Assembly (NCBI GenBank): GCA_039654915.1
Contig: CM077597.1
Coordinates: 60,044,001 to 60,108,000 of the forward strand
DNA from: Aquilaria yunnanensis
Lineage: Eukaryota > Streptophyta > Magnoliopsida > Malvales > Thymelaeaceae
Reading direction: 5' to 3'
Length of the DNA stretch: 64,000 nt
Shown: positions 1 to 11,438 of the stretch, in pieces
How positions within the stretch are numbered: the stretch's first letter is position 1
Layout of the letters: each line of letters opens with the position of its first letter
The notes under the pieces: generated by a model
The model's database searches: none
The model's input: only the letters and a program-made list of their open reading frames with translations
Told to the model about the DNA's origin: nothing
Translations under genes and position numbers: made by a program

Positions 1-1687
1 ACTCCTCTTCACCCACTACAGGGATGGTATCTACAAGTCTAAGATGTAAACTCTTAGCACTAGATGCCAACCCTCCTGTGCAAGTCACTCTAGCCCCCTG
101 AGCATCAATGATGTCAACTGAGTGATTCGCACAGTTAATTTGTGCCTTGTGCTTACTCAACCAATCCATTCCCAGCACCAGGTCATAAGATTTCAACTCA
201 ATCACCCACAACTCACAACAAAAGTCATGATCACCTAACTGCAAAGGATACCTAGTAACCACTTCATTGGTCACAATAAAACCTCTCCCTGCAGTCCTGA
301 TGAGTCTCAACTCACCCGCAATTTCACGCTGTAAACTATGCTTATCTACCAAGGCAGAAGATATCACTGAAAGAGTAGCTCCCGTATCGAAAAGCACTCT
401 AACACTACTGCTCAGAAAAGTAAAATTACCTCGTACAGCTGGCGGTTCTCTAGCCGTCTGGTTCGTCAAAGCGAACACTCTTGGGTTCACTGCTGCAGCA
501 ACTACTCCAGGCCGGTTCCCAATAGCAAGCGGTACTAGAGGTAGAACCCGAGATGGACCTGTAACTGAACGAACTCTTGGGCAGTCCCTGGCCCAATGCC
601 CTCTCTGACCACAGACATTACAAATATCTGTGCCCAGTGTACATGGTCTTCCACCATGGAACCGTCTGCACCTAGGACACACACCTGTCCTCCTCCTCTT
701 AGATGGATCCTGGTTCCCTACCATTGGTCGCTTTCCAGCACTTTTGCCCAAGTTAGATGGCCCAGCTTCCACCTTTTTCACAGGTGCTCTGGAATCCTCG
801 AATTCCCTTTCCAATGCCAATGCCTTCTGAACCATCTGGCGATAACTCCTGATGTCAACTGTCGCCATATACCTCCTGAAAATAGGCTTCAGGCCCTGGG
901 AAAACTTCTTGGCTTTCAGCTCCTCATTACCCAACATATATGGAGCATACCGGATAAGTGAATTGTATCGCTGCTCATACTCCCGTACTGACATCTCTCC
1001 CTGTGTCAGATTCTCAAACTGGATCCTCCTCTGATCCTGTGCAGCTTCACTAATATACTCCTGTCTAAACTTCTTTTCGAAGTCTGACCACTTGAGCACC
1101 TTTTTCTTGTGCTCTGGACGAGTACCATTACTCTCCCTCAACAGCTCCATCACGTCGTCCCACCAAAGACTGGCTCTCCCTCTCAGAAAGAAAGGTACTA
1201 GAACCATCCTCTGCTCTGTCTCATAACCACCACAAGTAAAGAGTCTGTTCATAACAGACAACCAATCCTCTGCTCTGTCAGGATCTCCCGTCCCATCAAA
1301 GCTAGGTGGATCAACTGTCTTAAACTTCTCTAACAGTCTCATCTGATGTGGAGTGTCTCCCCTCCTCGGAGCCTCCATCATCTCTGGTTCTTCAACCTCC
1401 TCAAGAACTTGATTTCTAGGTTCCTGAGCTCTAGGCACTTGCTGTTGTTCAGCATGCCTTTCCTGTTCCTGTTGTGGCTCAACTTCCTCCTGGGCAACAC
1501 CTCTGTCCCCATAATCTCTGAACATCTCTGTTACAAGAGTGTTCATACCCTGTGCCACCTGAGACATAGTCTCAGTCAAACTCTGTAGCACTCTGGATAT
1601 CTCATCCAACCTCACCACAACTGGGTCACTAGAACCTTCACCAGGTTCCCTAGTCCCCCTCGAAGTTCCAGACCTCGTATCAACCAT
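1..1687 (-). CDS. Gag-protease part of a Tekay-like chromovirus polyprotein (runs off left edge)
   Basis: The ATG is at 1687 and the frame stays open to base 1 (at least 562 codons), so the product is cut by the window edge. The order is an N-terminal Gag domain with the SLWWDD motif, then a CCHC zinc knuckle (CNVCGQRGHWARDC, about residues 356-369), then a retroviral aspartic protease with LFDTGA (about residue 432) and LVLGMDW further on. Gag packages the RNA in cytoplasmic particles and the protease matures the polyprotein. RT, RNase H and integrase would lie to the left. The primer site and LTR follow at higher coordinates, so the element reads leftward. No stop or frameshift is visible, which fits its position as the youngest layer of the left-hand nest. 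The clade (Tekay/Del) is inferred from gag, primer site and LTR length. Confidence 0.88.
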   Translation of the reverse strand, partial: MVDTRSGTSRGTREPGEGSSDPVVVRLDEISRVLQSLTETMSQVAQGMNTLVTEMFRDYGDRGVAQEEVEPQQEQERHAEQQQVPRAQEPRNQVLEEVEEPEMMEAPRRGDTPHQMRLLEKFKTVDPPSFDGTGDPDRAEDWLSVMNRLFTCGGYETEQRMVLVPFFLRGRASLWWDDVMELLRESNGTRPEHKKKVLKWSDFEKKFRQEYISEAAQDQRRIQFENLTQGEMSVREYEQRYNSLIRYAPYMLGNEELKAKKFSQGLKPIFRRYMATVDIRSYRQMVQKALALEREFEDSRAPVKKVEAGPSNLGKSAGKRPMVGNQDPSKRRRTGVCPRCRRFHGGRPCTLGTDICNVCGQRGHWARDCPRVRSVTGPSRVLPLVPLAIGNRPGVVAAAVNPRVFALTNQTAREPPAVRGNFTFLSSSVRVLFDTGATLSVISSALVDKHSLQREIAGELRLIRTAGRGFIVTNEVVTRYPLQLGDHDFCCELWVIELKSYDLVLGMDWLSKHKAQINCANHSVDIIDAQGARVTCTGGLASSAKSLHLRLVDTIPVVGEEE

Positions 1688-1811
1688 AATAACCTGCAAC
1701 CACAGCCAGACAACATTTCCCCAGATGTTGGTCAGTACTAACTTCCTAACACTTGGACTTTACTACTAGATCTCAGTCTAAGCCTCCAATATCCATGAAA
1801 TAAAACCCTTA

Positions 1812-1823
1812 GCTCTGATACCA
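1812..1823 (-). other. Primer binding site of the Tekay-like element
   Basis: On the minus strand this reads TGGTATCAGAGC, the usual plant LTR-retrotransposon primer site complementary to the 3' end of initiator tRNA-Met. It lies seven bases inside the LTR edge and upstream of gag, which fixes the element's direction. Confidence 0.92.
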
Positions 1824-2639
1824 AGAACACTGACACGATCCCCGTGCCCCTGCCCGGGATACCCTGTGAGCGTTTGTCTCACGGTGGATTGTAATTGGCT
1901 AGCTGGTTATGTGTGTGGATTAAATCCAATGCTACTAGTTGATTAACCTAGAAATGCAATATGTATGCACTTATGCTTTGACTTGGTTTATTAAAACCAT
2001 AAAACATTTAATCATTTAGACATTTAGCCGGCTAGGTAAAATTCTATATAAATAAATACAAAAGGCCAAAGCATATCAAAATCAACCTTTGAGTGATTAA
2101 CTACACATACACCGCTCGTGAAAGCATTTATACATAAGTAACTAATGCTCTCACCCAGAGAACAATCCCCTGAGTCAAGGACTCTTTATAACATAAATAC
2201 TGGAGGCAAAATAAAGTACTGTATCAAAATACAAGACTTTGCTGAGATCTTTTACCCTAGCTCCCACTTTGGACTCCTGTCCCAGTGGCGAGTCTCACAA
2301 GTCCTGTGCCAAGTGCTACTAGGCTCTGCAGCCAAAGGAAGAAACAAGTTAGTACCACAGCCTGACCAACAGACCAACTAAACACTTAAGCAGGCTAGAA
2401 ACTTAAAGTTTCTCAACTACCGTACCTTTACAGACAAAAAGGTACTACCGTGATAATCCTCAGTGATTATCCGGTCCTGCTACTCCAGACTCTGCATAAC
2501 AAACAGGGAGTGAGAATTCAACATTCTCAGTAAGGGTCTTCGATGTACCTGCAAGAAAAAGCTAGGACTCTGGCTGCGAGCTCACACAGCATGAGGGTAC
2601 TAGTCATATATATATATACTAGGCCGGTAGACCTCTCCT

Positions 2640-2790
2640 CAAGTAGTCCTCTGTATCAGGCCAAGTGCAATCACTTAGCAACCTGACACATATACAGGCC
2701 AAGCGCAATCACTTAGCAACCTGACATATAGGCCAAGCGCTATCACTTAGCAACCTATCATATGGCTCAAGGGCGAACCTTAGCAAGCCT
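2640..2790 (-). repeat. Short tandem repeats in the Tekay-like LTR
   Basis: A unit of about 35-45 bp containing 'aggccaagcgcaatcactt' and then 'agcaacctgaca' occurs three times, followed by a decayed fourth copy near 2760. A TA microsatellite lies just before it at about 2607-2620. Confidence 0.8.
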
Positions 2791-3183
2791 CATTCAAATA
2801 TAGAACCTCTCACCTAATTGTTATGCAGGGGAATTTATGATGGGACTTGTAGACTAGGCCGCAGGGCCTCTTTGATGTAAACTAGATGAACAAGGTTTCG
2901 CCTCGGGGCCTCGTGGCTACCGCACGGCTAGGCCGACGAGGGTTCTAAACCTCTCACCTGAGCTATTGATAGCTAATTAAGTTCAATTGCAACATTTGTT
3001 TCCTTACTTGTTGCCTAAGCAACCTACTTACCTCAAACAGTTCAAGAAAACTCATACTTCCGGTGGGACTTTCGGAAGTTTCGGAGTACCATCGGGATCC
3101 TCGGACCCTTAGGCACGTTCCGAGCCTTCCGTAGTCTCGGTCGGGTCAACGCAGCAAAAAGTCAAACCCCCCATTTTCTTGTG

Positions 3184-3310
3184 TTGGCGCCGCGTCGCCA
3201 AAGGCAAAAAGGAATTGGCGACGCGTCGCCAGCGAACAAACGTTCTGTGACTGAAAATTGAATTGGCGACGCGTCGCCAATTTTCGGGCCAATTGGCGCC
3301 GCGTCGCCAA
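3184..3310. repeat. Four copies of an 18-bp palindrome in the Tekay-like LTR
   Basis: TTGGCGACGCGTCGCCAA is a perfect palindrome. Full or near copies lie at 3184-3201, 3215-3231, 3263-3280 and 3293-3310; two have C in place of A at position 7. The block is very CpG-rich compared with the AT-rich LTR around it. Confidence 0.9.
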
Positions 3311-4341
3311 TTCTGCAGAAATGCAGAATTTGGCCGATTGCTGCTACGAACTTTGGCAACCAAATACATATAGCAAACATGCATCAAAAGTTACCAAATT
3401 TCATACACATGAAGTACATGTTGCAAGGAACAAAACCAACTATCAAAGCCAAACTATGATGCATTAGAAGCATCAAACCAACCCTTCGAATTTAGCTAGT
3501 CCATCATAATTCCCAAAACGTTTCTTCATACCATAACCAAAAATTACTCAACTTTCTCAATCCATTTCAATCCAAAAACAATCCAACAACTTAAAAACAC
3601 TTTCTCCCTTACCTTAACACCAAGAACAAGCAAGAATTCGAACCCTTCCTCTTCCAAATAAGCTTCCAAAGTTCTACACAATTTCAAACCAAAACAAAGC
3701 TCCTAAACATCAAAAACACCTCTTCCAACCAAAACCCAAGCTTCCAATCAATCAAATAACACGAATTCAATCAAGAACATGAATCATACCTCGTTCAAAA
3801 ACAGGGGATGGAGAAAAACACTCTTCCACGCCTCAAAAACATGGATTCAAGCTTGAAAATCACTTCTCCAAGCTTATACACCCTTAATTGCGCCTCTTGA
3901 CACCAAGATCACTTGATTCCAAGTTCAATTTGAGAGAGAAATGAGTGAGGGAAGCTTAAGAACGTGTTAATGGTAGCTTCTCCCCCTCTTTCCCTTCTTA
4001 AACCCTCACTTAGCAACCAAGATCACCAAGGTTTCAAGTTAAGTGCAATTAGGTCCCCCATCTTTGTAACTTGACAATTCTTGATTAAATTCTTGTCTAT
4101 TTGTTGAGTTTGAGTTAAGGTTAAAAGTTAAGTTCTAAAAATTCATTTTAAAACACTCGGGACTCGTCCCGGCCACTCAGGGTGCAAAATTACCATTTTG
4201 CCCCTGAACTTAGTTCAGAGCTTTATTCTTGTCGGAACTTAGTGAACTTTGGCAAACTTCTTAATTCTTGCTAGGCAAACTTAAATTAAACTTCTAAACT
4301 AAATTCTAAAGTCCTTACCTCCCTCTAGAAGGGCCGTAACA

Positions 4342-6119
4342 GTTCGAGTGGCCGAAGTTCGAAAAGCAGCCTCCCTAGCCACCCGAACTCGGAGAAAGGC
4401 GGTGTACCCCATCAGCTGCAAAAAAATAAACACAAGGTCAGTACGAACCAGAAACTTAGGAAAGAATTGAAGGGAAAGAGCTGTGAAGGATATACCTGAG
4501 CAGCATGCTCGGTAATCTTTGCGGCGAGGGTATTATCCCCCGGGTGGGCCGCCGCTATAGCCTTGAAGGAGGCCTCGGTGAGCACCCCCTTCGAAATTTC
4601 CTTGGCCCTTTGAGGAACATCCTCGGAGTACATATTCATGTCCTCCGTGAACGTCCAAAAAGGCTCCTTGGGTATCTTCCCTTGCGGGATTTTGGCATCC
4701 CGAAGAGCTCGATTCCGAGCATGATCGGCCACCCAGCCTGGGGTAGTCAACCCCCCTGCGTGATAAGAATGAGAAGGAGATTAAAGACAAAGAAGCCAAT
4801 CCAGAAAAAACAAAAGAAGTACACTTTGTCTGGAAACAAACCTGGCGGAACCTCGACAACATCGTCCTCGGAGTCCTCGACGGAAATGCCCTTACCCTTC
4901 CGCTTGCGCCGCTCCTCGGCAGAACGTACTTCTACCACTACAGCACGGTGGGCCTGTGACGCGGTAGGACTCTGAGGGGGAGAGTCGGTTGAAGGGACCT
5001 CGGAAGCAGCAGCCTCAGACGCCAGAACTTCGGCTGTCCCAGGCTCCTCGGCGGTCTCCTCGGGGATTTCTTCTAGAAAAGCTCTCCTTGCCCGTTTCCT
5101 CGAAGGCCCCGCACCAGTAGACTTCCGCCTTCGGGAAGACACCTTGTTCGTCTGGTCGCCCTCCTCCGCTTGGCCAGTGAAAAGGGACTTGTAATAGGCG
5201 GCAGTCGCGTCACCCATCTCTGAAAAAAGAAAGAAACATCAGCGTGAGTCCTAGGAAAGAACAGTAAAGGAGTAGAAGATAACTCATTTTCGGCAAGCGT
5301 TTTGAAAGAAATTTCCTCCTTAAGAAGCTTGACCAACCAGGAATCCTTCCCGGCGATGGCAGGAGCTGGCATCCCCAGGTCAGTCTCGTGCTCCTTTACC
5401 ACCTTTAGCTCCCGAAGGACCTCTTCGGTCATCAACCTCCAGTTGATTGGAAAAGGGTAAAGGGCGAGCGGAACGACCTCGGGATCCCAGTCAGAGACAG
5501 CCCGAATGCGGCCGTCGAAATCTGCGAACAAGGAAGCTAACTCTGGGGTCAGCAGCATCCTCGGATCAGCAACGTCCACATCCAGTGTTCCCTGAGACCA
5601 TTTGGTCGGAACGTACGACCAGGCCTCGTCCATCTTCATGAAGAAAAACTTCTGTTGCCACCCCCGCCAGCTATCTTTAGTGGCGAAGGTGAACATGAAT
5701 TTCTTGCCCCCGGATCCCCGAGGTAGCATGAAATAGAAGCCACCCTTCGGGACCACAGAGAGCTTGTAATACTGCATAAAAATTTTGAAATTGGGTTCTA
5801 TCCTGAAGACGCCACACATGCAGAGGTAGGCGTTAAAATAGCAGAATGAGTTAGGGGGAAGCTGGTTCACAGCAATGCCATGAAATTTGCAGAACTCGCA
5901 CACCATCTTCGGGGGAGGATACCGAAGACCGGCCTTCAACTGAGCTCGGAAAATGGTAACCTTCTTACTGCGGTTTGAAAAAGCATAATGGCTAGAACGA
6001 GGCAGCCTAGTAATGGCGTAAGAGGGAAGAAAGAATTTTTTATTCCACCTCTCTAACTTTTCAGGGGTAGTGCAACAAGGATGGGCTAAAAGAGGCTGCC
6101 AGCTCTCAGAAAGGGTCAT
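4342..6119 (-). pseudogene. aORF of element A: spliced PF04195-type gene, exon 4 cut by insertion
   Basis: Minus-strand gene with proposed exons 6119-5288, 5219-4842, 4755-4496 and 4415-4342. Exon 1 encodes the plant 'putative gypsy type transposon' domain (PF04195; key blocks CEFCKFHGIAVNQLPP and PKGGFYFMLPRGSG). Exon 2 is basic then acidic, with an RRRK...KRARR nuclear-signal-like stretch. Exon 3 contains EPFWTFTEDMN. Introns 2 and 3 keep GT-AG ends. At intron 1 the donor GT found in the other copies is AT (5287-5286), so splicing there is probably lost. All exon segments are free of stops. Exon 4 ends at the Tekay-like insertion. The gene is antisense to the element's LTR orientation. Molecular function is unknown; despite the family name I see no transposase catalytic triad. 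Confidence 0.78.
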
Positions 6120-6380
6120 TTTTTGACAGAGAACGAGTTTGAAAATGGAAGAAAACAGTTTCCAGAGAAAAACTCAAAAGAACACAGGGATCAAAGCGCT
6201 CTGAAAAACAAAAACCCACTGAAAGATTTGCCAAAATCTGAGTATGCCGTCGTGAAAGCTGGCTGGAAAAAACCTCTGATTAAGGTAGCTCCGCCACAGA
6301 AAGCAAGAAAGTGCAAGAACAGGGGCACAGCAGAGAGGAGAGCTGAAGAGAAAGCAAAAGGAACTTATGGTAGAGTGGGC

Positions 6381-6388
6381 TATTTATA
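6381..6388 (-). promoter_or_regulatory. TATA box of the element A aORF
   Basis: Minus strand TATAAATA, 269 bp upstream of the aORF ATG. A CCAAT box (6504-6508) and a G-box-like CATGTG (6519-6524) lie upstream. Copies C, I, K and L have the same order. Confidence 0.72.
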
Positions 6389-6927
6389 AGCCAGAGATGG
6401 GTAACCGGAAAATCATCATAAGTACCCTTTGGAGGCGAACCGTCGCCGTAACTGCTCTCTGCACCTGAAAAGGCACGCCCTCTGTAACCGACGCCACTCT
6501 CCTCCAATGACAAAGTGCCACATGTCAACCTCTGCGCGCAAATAGGGGACACGTCCTCCAAACGTCCCTAGAAAGCTGGGACACGTCTTCTGACATCCCT
6601 GGAAAAGTGGGATGAAACTGGGACGCGCAGCTCAGACTGACACGCTTGGCCAAACAGACCTGCAGAAACAAAGAGCAGGCCACCTCGAGGACGCCAAGAA
6701 ACAGGCTATGGCCGAACAGCCCATGACCTTCGGGCAAGAGGTGTATCTTCGGCACAGGCTCCACCTCGAAGACACCAAAGAACAGGCCAAGGCCGAAGAG
6801 CCCATGATCTTTGGGCAAAAGGCACATCCTCGGAACAGGTTAAGCTTCCAAAGAAACTCCCATACACAAACCTCGGAAAGAGATGCAAAACCGAAGTCTT
6901 CACTTCGGCTTTCCAAAGGGGGGCATG
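6389..6927 (-). promoter_or_regulatory. Upstream region of the element A aORF, with tandem repeat and polypurine tract
   Basis: No gene is visible. From the TATA box outward there are repeated ACGTGTCCC-like blocks (6540-6640), then two tandem copies of an ~80-bp unit (about 6690-6840, marker 'caggc..aaggccgaa.agcccatga'). The run aaaggggggcatg (about 6915-6927) borders the LTR and serves as the polypurine tract for plus-strand DNA synthesis. Confidence 0.65.
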
Positions 6928-7806
6928 TGATAGCCAAACGCTATCGCCTCTATCTGGCCGAACTCCCTGCCACAATGATGGCCAGAAGAAGCTGGCGCTA
7001 CCCGAGAAAAGGTGCGATCAGGCACCTCGGGAGATAGCCGAAGAGCTCCGAGCCCGGCACGCCAGGAAGCCCCGAGGACACTATTCGCCCCCCAAGGTTG
7101 TGAACATATCGCCTTCAGAAAAGCGGCACCAGACATAGCGAGCCGAACATGATATCCCCGAAGGCGGAACTCCCTGAAACTGGGAACCCCCGAACTGAGG
7201 GCTTGTTTCCCGAAGAGCCCCTGTCCGAACTAGAGGACGACCTCACCCAGGGACCTCGGGAGTACGGCAGGAGCATTTATGGAAGCATTTAAGGAAGCCT
7301 CTGACACGTCCTTTCACAGACGTCATAAAGTCACCTGAATAGGCGCTCTGACATACGGACGCCATCAGAATCACATCATGGCCCATCTCAGCACGTGGCT
7401 CAGGACAACCTGCTACCAGTTATCTGTCTCCTACGCCCAGAAACTCAGGGAACAACCGACCGAACACGTGTCGTCATCTGAACGGGCTAGGCACTCCTAC
7501 AAATACCAGGAATTAATACTGGGCAGGAGGCTGGTTGGTTGGCCAAACACGGCTCCCACACTCTGAGAAAGCTATCAGGCGTGACCCTTCAGCCCTTTGT
7601 GCTATTTCCTCTGCCTTTTCTCAGCCACCACTGACTTGGGCGTCGGAGGCTCCCCCCACGGAAAAACACTCCGGGGGCCTCCTAACCCTTTGTTTCTGAG
7701 CTTTCAGGCACTCCCCTTCGGGCTGTCCATTCCACCAGACGTTCTTCCTCCCAGAAGTCTCTCCACCAGTCACCATGACTATAAACGATGAGGCCCCTGG
7801 CCATCA
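6928..7806 (+). mobile_element. 3' LTR of element A
   Basis: Starts TGATAGCCAAACGCTATCGCC minus its last base and ends GGCCCCTGGCCATCA (879 bp). A plus-oriented polypurine tract lies to its left, so this is the downstream LTR. A TATA-like TACAAATA (about 7498) and a CACGTG (about 7466) fit the LTR promoter seen in the other copies. Confidence 0.9.
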
Positions 7807-9644
7807 ACTACTTCGGACGATGATGGGGTGAGCCTGAAAGTATGGTCGCAGCCTTCTCCCTGCAAGCACCAAGGCGTATATAGCTTTTTGAAGCAGAGGG
7901 TACCTGACTTCGGCGCCATGCAGGGATTTGCTGACGTAATAGACTGGCCATTGCTTTGGCCCTTCTTCTTTCACGAGGACCGAGCTTACAGCTTTCTCCG
8001 TGACAGTGAGGTACAAAACGAGGGGCTCTCCCTCCCGAGGTTGTCGCAGAGTCGGCAGGTTAGCCAAGTAGACTTTGAGTTCTTCCTAGGCCTTTTGGCA
8101 GTCTTCGTCCCAAGGGTGATCATTCTTTCCATGGTCGCCTTCCATTTTTGCTGCCTTTGTGAGGACTTTGAAGAAAGGTCGACACCAATCTCCATACCTG
8201 GAAATAAATCTGCTCAGGGAGGTTATTCTTTCGGTGAGCCTCTGCACGTTTTTGACTGTGGCAGGAGTTCGGAACTCAAGCAGTGCCTTAATCTTCTCGG
8301 GGTTAGCGTCAATGCCTCTTTCGGATACCATGTACCCAAGGAATTTTCCCGAGGTTACCCCGAAGATGCACTTTTCAGGATTGAGCCGAATCCCGAAGGC
8401 TCTGAGCTTTTGGAAGGTTTCCTCTAGGTCTGCAACGTGATAGCTAGTCAGCTTGCTCTTGACTATCATATCATCAACATACACCTCCATGTTTCTCCCC
8501 ATTTGGTCTTTAAAGACCTTGTTCATCAACCTTTGGTAGGTGGCTCCTGCATTTTTTAGCCCAAAGGGCATCCTGACATAGCAGTATGTTCCTCCCTCGG
8601 TGATGAAGGCGGTTTTTTCTTCATCTTCGGGGTCCATCCTTATTTGATGGTAGCCGCTGAAGGCGTCTAGGAAACTTAGCAGCCCGTATTCGGCAGTTGA
8701 GTCTACCAGTTGGTCTATTGGCGGAAGAGGGTATGACTCTTTCGGGCAAGCATCGTTCAAGTTTCTGAAGTCGATGCACATCCGAAGTTTGCTGTTGCCT
8801 TCTTTTGTGGCAATCACCACGTTGCTTAACCATTCGGGGTATTTGACCTCCCTGATGACTTCAGCGTCCAATAGGCGTTGGACTTCGGTTTTCACAAAGT
8901 TGCTCTTATGGGCTGAGATGCTTCGCTTCTTTTGCCGGACAGGCTTTGCTTCCGGGCTTACTTTGAGGCTATGCTGTATTATGCCAGGGTGCACCCCAGG
9001 CATGTCTTTCGGCGAATAGGCAAAGAGATCTTTATTTCCCAATAGAAAAGATACAAGGTTTTTCTTGTCACCTTCGGGCAAGCTCTTCCCTATTCGGGTA
9101 GATTGTCCTGGGACAAGTTCCACTGTTTCTATTTCCGCTCTTGGGGGTTCTCCTTCTTTTCCCTTCTCTGGTGCCTTTGCCTCTATTGTTTGTGCGAGGT
9201 TATTTGCCGGAGCTTTTCGTGCTTTCACAAACACCTTCCTTACCTCGGCTTGATTTATGAAGACCTCTGCATCCCCATCCTTGGTGGCGAGTGTGACAGT
9301 CAAGTACTTCACATCAGGGCGAATGTGCAGGTTTCCTTGTGTCTGCCTTCCAAGGATGGCGTTGTATGAGGATGGGACATCCATGACGATGAACCTTGCC
9401 ATTGTGGAGGCGTACAACTCAGCTACTCCATCGACCGAAGTCCCTCTCATCATCAGTGGGAGGTCGATCCATCCGAGAACGGGCAGTTCGGATGGTCCAA
9501 CCCCGAAGGTGGGCGAGGTGACTGGCTTAAGCTCGCTGCTAGAGATGCCCAAGCTCGGTAGTAAGTGCGAGAATAGGACGTCCGCATTTGATCCGTCATC
9601 AAGTAGCACCCTTTTGACGTCCCAGTTCCCTATCTTCGCCGTGA
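7807..9644 (-). pseudogene. Element B pol: protease, RT and start of RNase H
   Basis: Continues the gag frame leftward. Protease motif LLDDGSNADVLF is at about 9609-9574, RT has FLDAFSGYHQ and YVDDMI, and the first RNase H follows. A stop replaces the Trp codon after DEDCQKA (8086-8088; element C has Trp here). The frame resumes as LPTLRQPREGEPLVLY and is cut at 7807 inside RNase H, where element A inserted. The protease-RT part is one open run of about 507 residues and looks little decayed. It would convert the element RNA to DNA in Gag particles. Confidence 0.86.
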
Positions 9645-11438
9645 TCAGCAGCGGATCGTCATGGGGAAAGATGACGGTGGATCCATCTTTGTGGGCCAGT
9701 TCTTTGCTGGATTTTGATATTCCATGACTGCAATTTCTCTGGCCTTCCGCTTTCTTTCCGAGGATGGGAGGCTCGTGGTGATGGTTTGTATCACCCCTGC
9801 CGGAGGTGGAGGGCGCCTTTTTGGACTTCGGTTTCTCCGCCTGTCAGAGTCATAGTCCTCATCTTTGGCCCTTTCTTCCTCCACTTTTCTACCTTTCGGG
9901 GCTGGCATCCGCAGGTATTTCCGAAGTTGGCCCTGCTTTATCAGCAACTCTATGTACTTCTTCAGCTGGAAGCAGTCTTCGGTGTCATGACCGTGGTCGC
10001 AATGAAACTGGCAAAACTTCTTTGCATTCTTCTTATTATCGGTGGTCATGGCCCTTGGCCGCTGAATCTGCGTCCCTTGCCTTTCCAGCGGCATGAGGAT
10101 GTTGGTCCGTGTAGTGCTCAGTGGTGTGAAACTTTGGGGTTTCCTTCCCCGCATCCTCCGAGGTCATCCTGCCTGTTCGGTTGGATGCCGAGCTTGTTGA
10201 TTGGACCCTTCGGCGGGGTGGTGATAGGACTTCGGCCCAGCCATTCTTAGTTCCTCGGCGGTCATGTGCTGTTCTGCCCTTCAGTAAAATTCTCTGAGGG
10301 TCTCTGGGGGGTCTTTTGAGAACTCGTAGAATAGCTGTGAGTCTCACCGAAGGCCCCGTGTCATGGCAAGGATGCGGATTTCGGGCCGAAAGTCTGGGAC
10401 GCTCAGAGCTTCCCTGTTGAATCTTTCGACATAGTCTCAGATGGTTTCTCCGTTCCTCTGCTCTATGTCGAACATCTGGATAGCCATCTTCGCAGTAGGT
10501 CGACTCCCAATGAATTGCTGCGTGAAGGCCGTGGAAAACTCCTGGAACTCAGTGATGGTCCCCGAAGGCAATGAATTGTACCATGCAGTTGCTGGCCCTG
10601 TGAGGGTGACTTCGAAGCACTTGCACATGGTAGCGTCGTCAGCACCGTGCATTATCATGCTGCGTCTGTACTTCGTCAGATGGGCCTGTGGATCAGTACG
10701 GCCATCGTTAATCTCCAACTGAGGTACTCTGAAGTCACCTGGCATGGCTGCCTCAACAACGGCCTGAATGAATGGGGAGTCAGCTTCGCAGAATGTTCCC
10801 GAAAGTCTGGCCCAAACGGGTTTTCTGGCCATTTGTTTCTCCACCCTATCTAGCCGTGCTAATATCCTCTCCATAAGCACTGTGGCACTAGGCCCTTCTT
10901 CTGGGAAGGGAGATCGTCGGCGCCTCTTCGCGGAGCGAGTTCGGCGCTGAGGGGACAGGGACCTCGCCTCAGGCAACGAACTTTTTTGCTGTAAGACCCT
11001 CGGTCGCTCAGACCTCTTCTGCCCCATAGGCTGTTTCCCGAGGGGCGTATTTTCTGTGGACGATTCTTCGCGCGGATCTCCGCTTCCCAAACTGCAATCA
11101 ATAGACTTCGGGCTTCTCTCCCGAGGGCGTGCTGGTGAGGGAGGTCTCTAGCCCTATGCTTGCTGTGGCCACCTTCGGTCGATCTGCTGTGTCATTTCAG
11201 ACACGATCGAATGCTGAAAGTCTTTCAGGAAGCTCATAGTGATTACTAGAGGGCGGTCTTCCTCGGACGCAGAAGTCCCTGGGAGTGTTTGCTCAGCAGC
11301 CGGTTGTGTCTCAGGCGCGGACGGGGACTTTGGGAGCCCCTTGTCCTTAGAACGCCGAGTTTCAACGACGGCAATCTCAGAGCGGGTTCCCACAGACGGC
11401 GCCAAATGATGGCCGGGGGCCTCATCGTTCAGAGTCAT
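9645..11438 (-). pseudogene. Element B gag
   Basis: Reads from ATG 11438, which lies inside the LTR, across the primer site (MTLNDEAPGHH...APSVG). Retrotransposon Gag follows (TGPATAWYNSLP, QQFIGSRPT), then the zinc-binding CQFHCDHGHDTEDC. Defects include a stop at 11154-11156, further stops in the middle third, and a one-base deletion near 9700 that throws the frame off just before protease. The gag region is clearly more decayed than the RT region of the same copy. Confidence 0.82.
11387..11404 (-). other. Primer binding site of element B
   Basis: Minus strand TGGCGCCGTCTGTGGGAA, two bases inside the LTR end. The first nine bases resemble primer sites assigned to tRNA-Asp in Athila elements, but the rest differ, so the primer tRNA is not certain. 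The gag frame reads through it. Confidence 0.75.

Larger units (their letters stand above)
1831..4341 (-). mobile_element. 5' LTR of the Tekay-like chromovirus
   Basis: A 2.5-kb LTR bounded by TG...CA (minus strand TGTTACGGCC...GTGTCA). Its inner end abuts the tRNA-Met primer site and its outer end interrupts exon 4 of the aORF of element A at 4342. The next five bases, gttcg, are the candidate TSD; the partner copy is off-window. It holds no gene. Two internal repeat blocks are listed separately. Confidence 0.88.
4342..7806 (+). mobile_element. Tat-lineage element A (3' part only)
   Basis: This is the 3' end of a plus-oriented Tat-type element. It holds the antisense aORF, its promoter region, a polypurine tract and the 3' LTR. 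The Tekay-like element split it at 4342, and its gag-pol and 5' LTR must lie left of the window. On the right it interrupts the RNase H region of element B. The bases 7807-7811 (actac) are the candidate TSD. Confidence 0.87.

Noticed and set aside
2656..2760. CRISPR-like array in the Tekay-like LTR
   Set aside because: Units are adjacent and diverged without unique spacers, and the DNA is eukaryotic.
6690..6840. Coding meaning for the ~80-bp tandem units (open frames exist on both strands here and in the other copies)
   Set aside because: Frames differ between copies and the units lie upstream of the TATA box; they are better read as regulatory repeats.
11387..11404. Firm assignment of the Tat primer tRNA
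   Set aside because: Only the first nine bases resemble a known tRNA-Asp primer site. A tRNA comparison is required and I could not run one.
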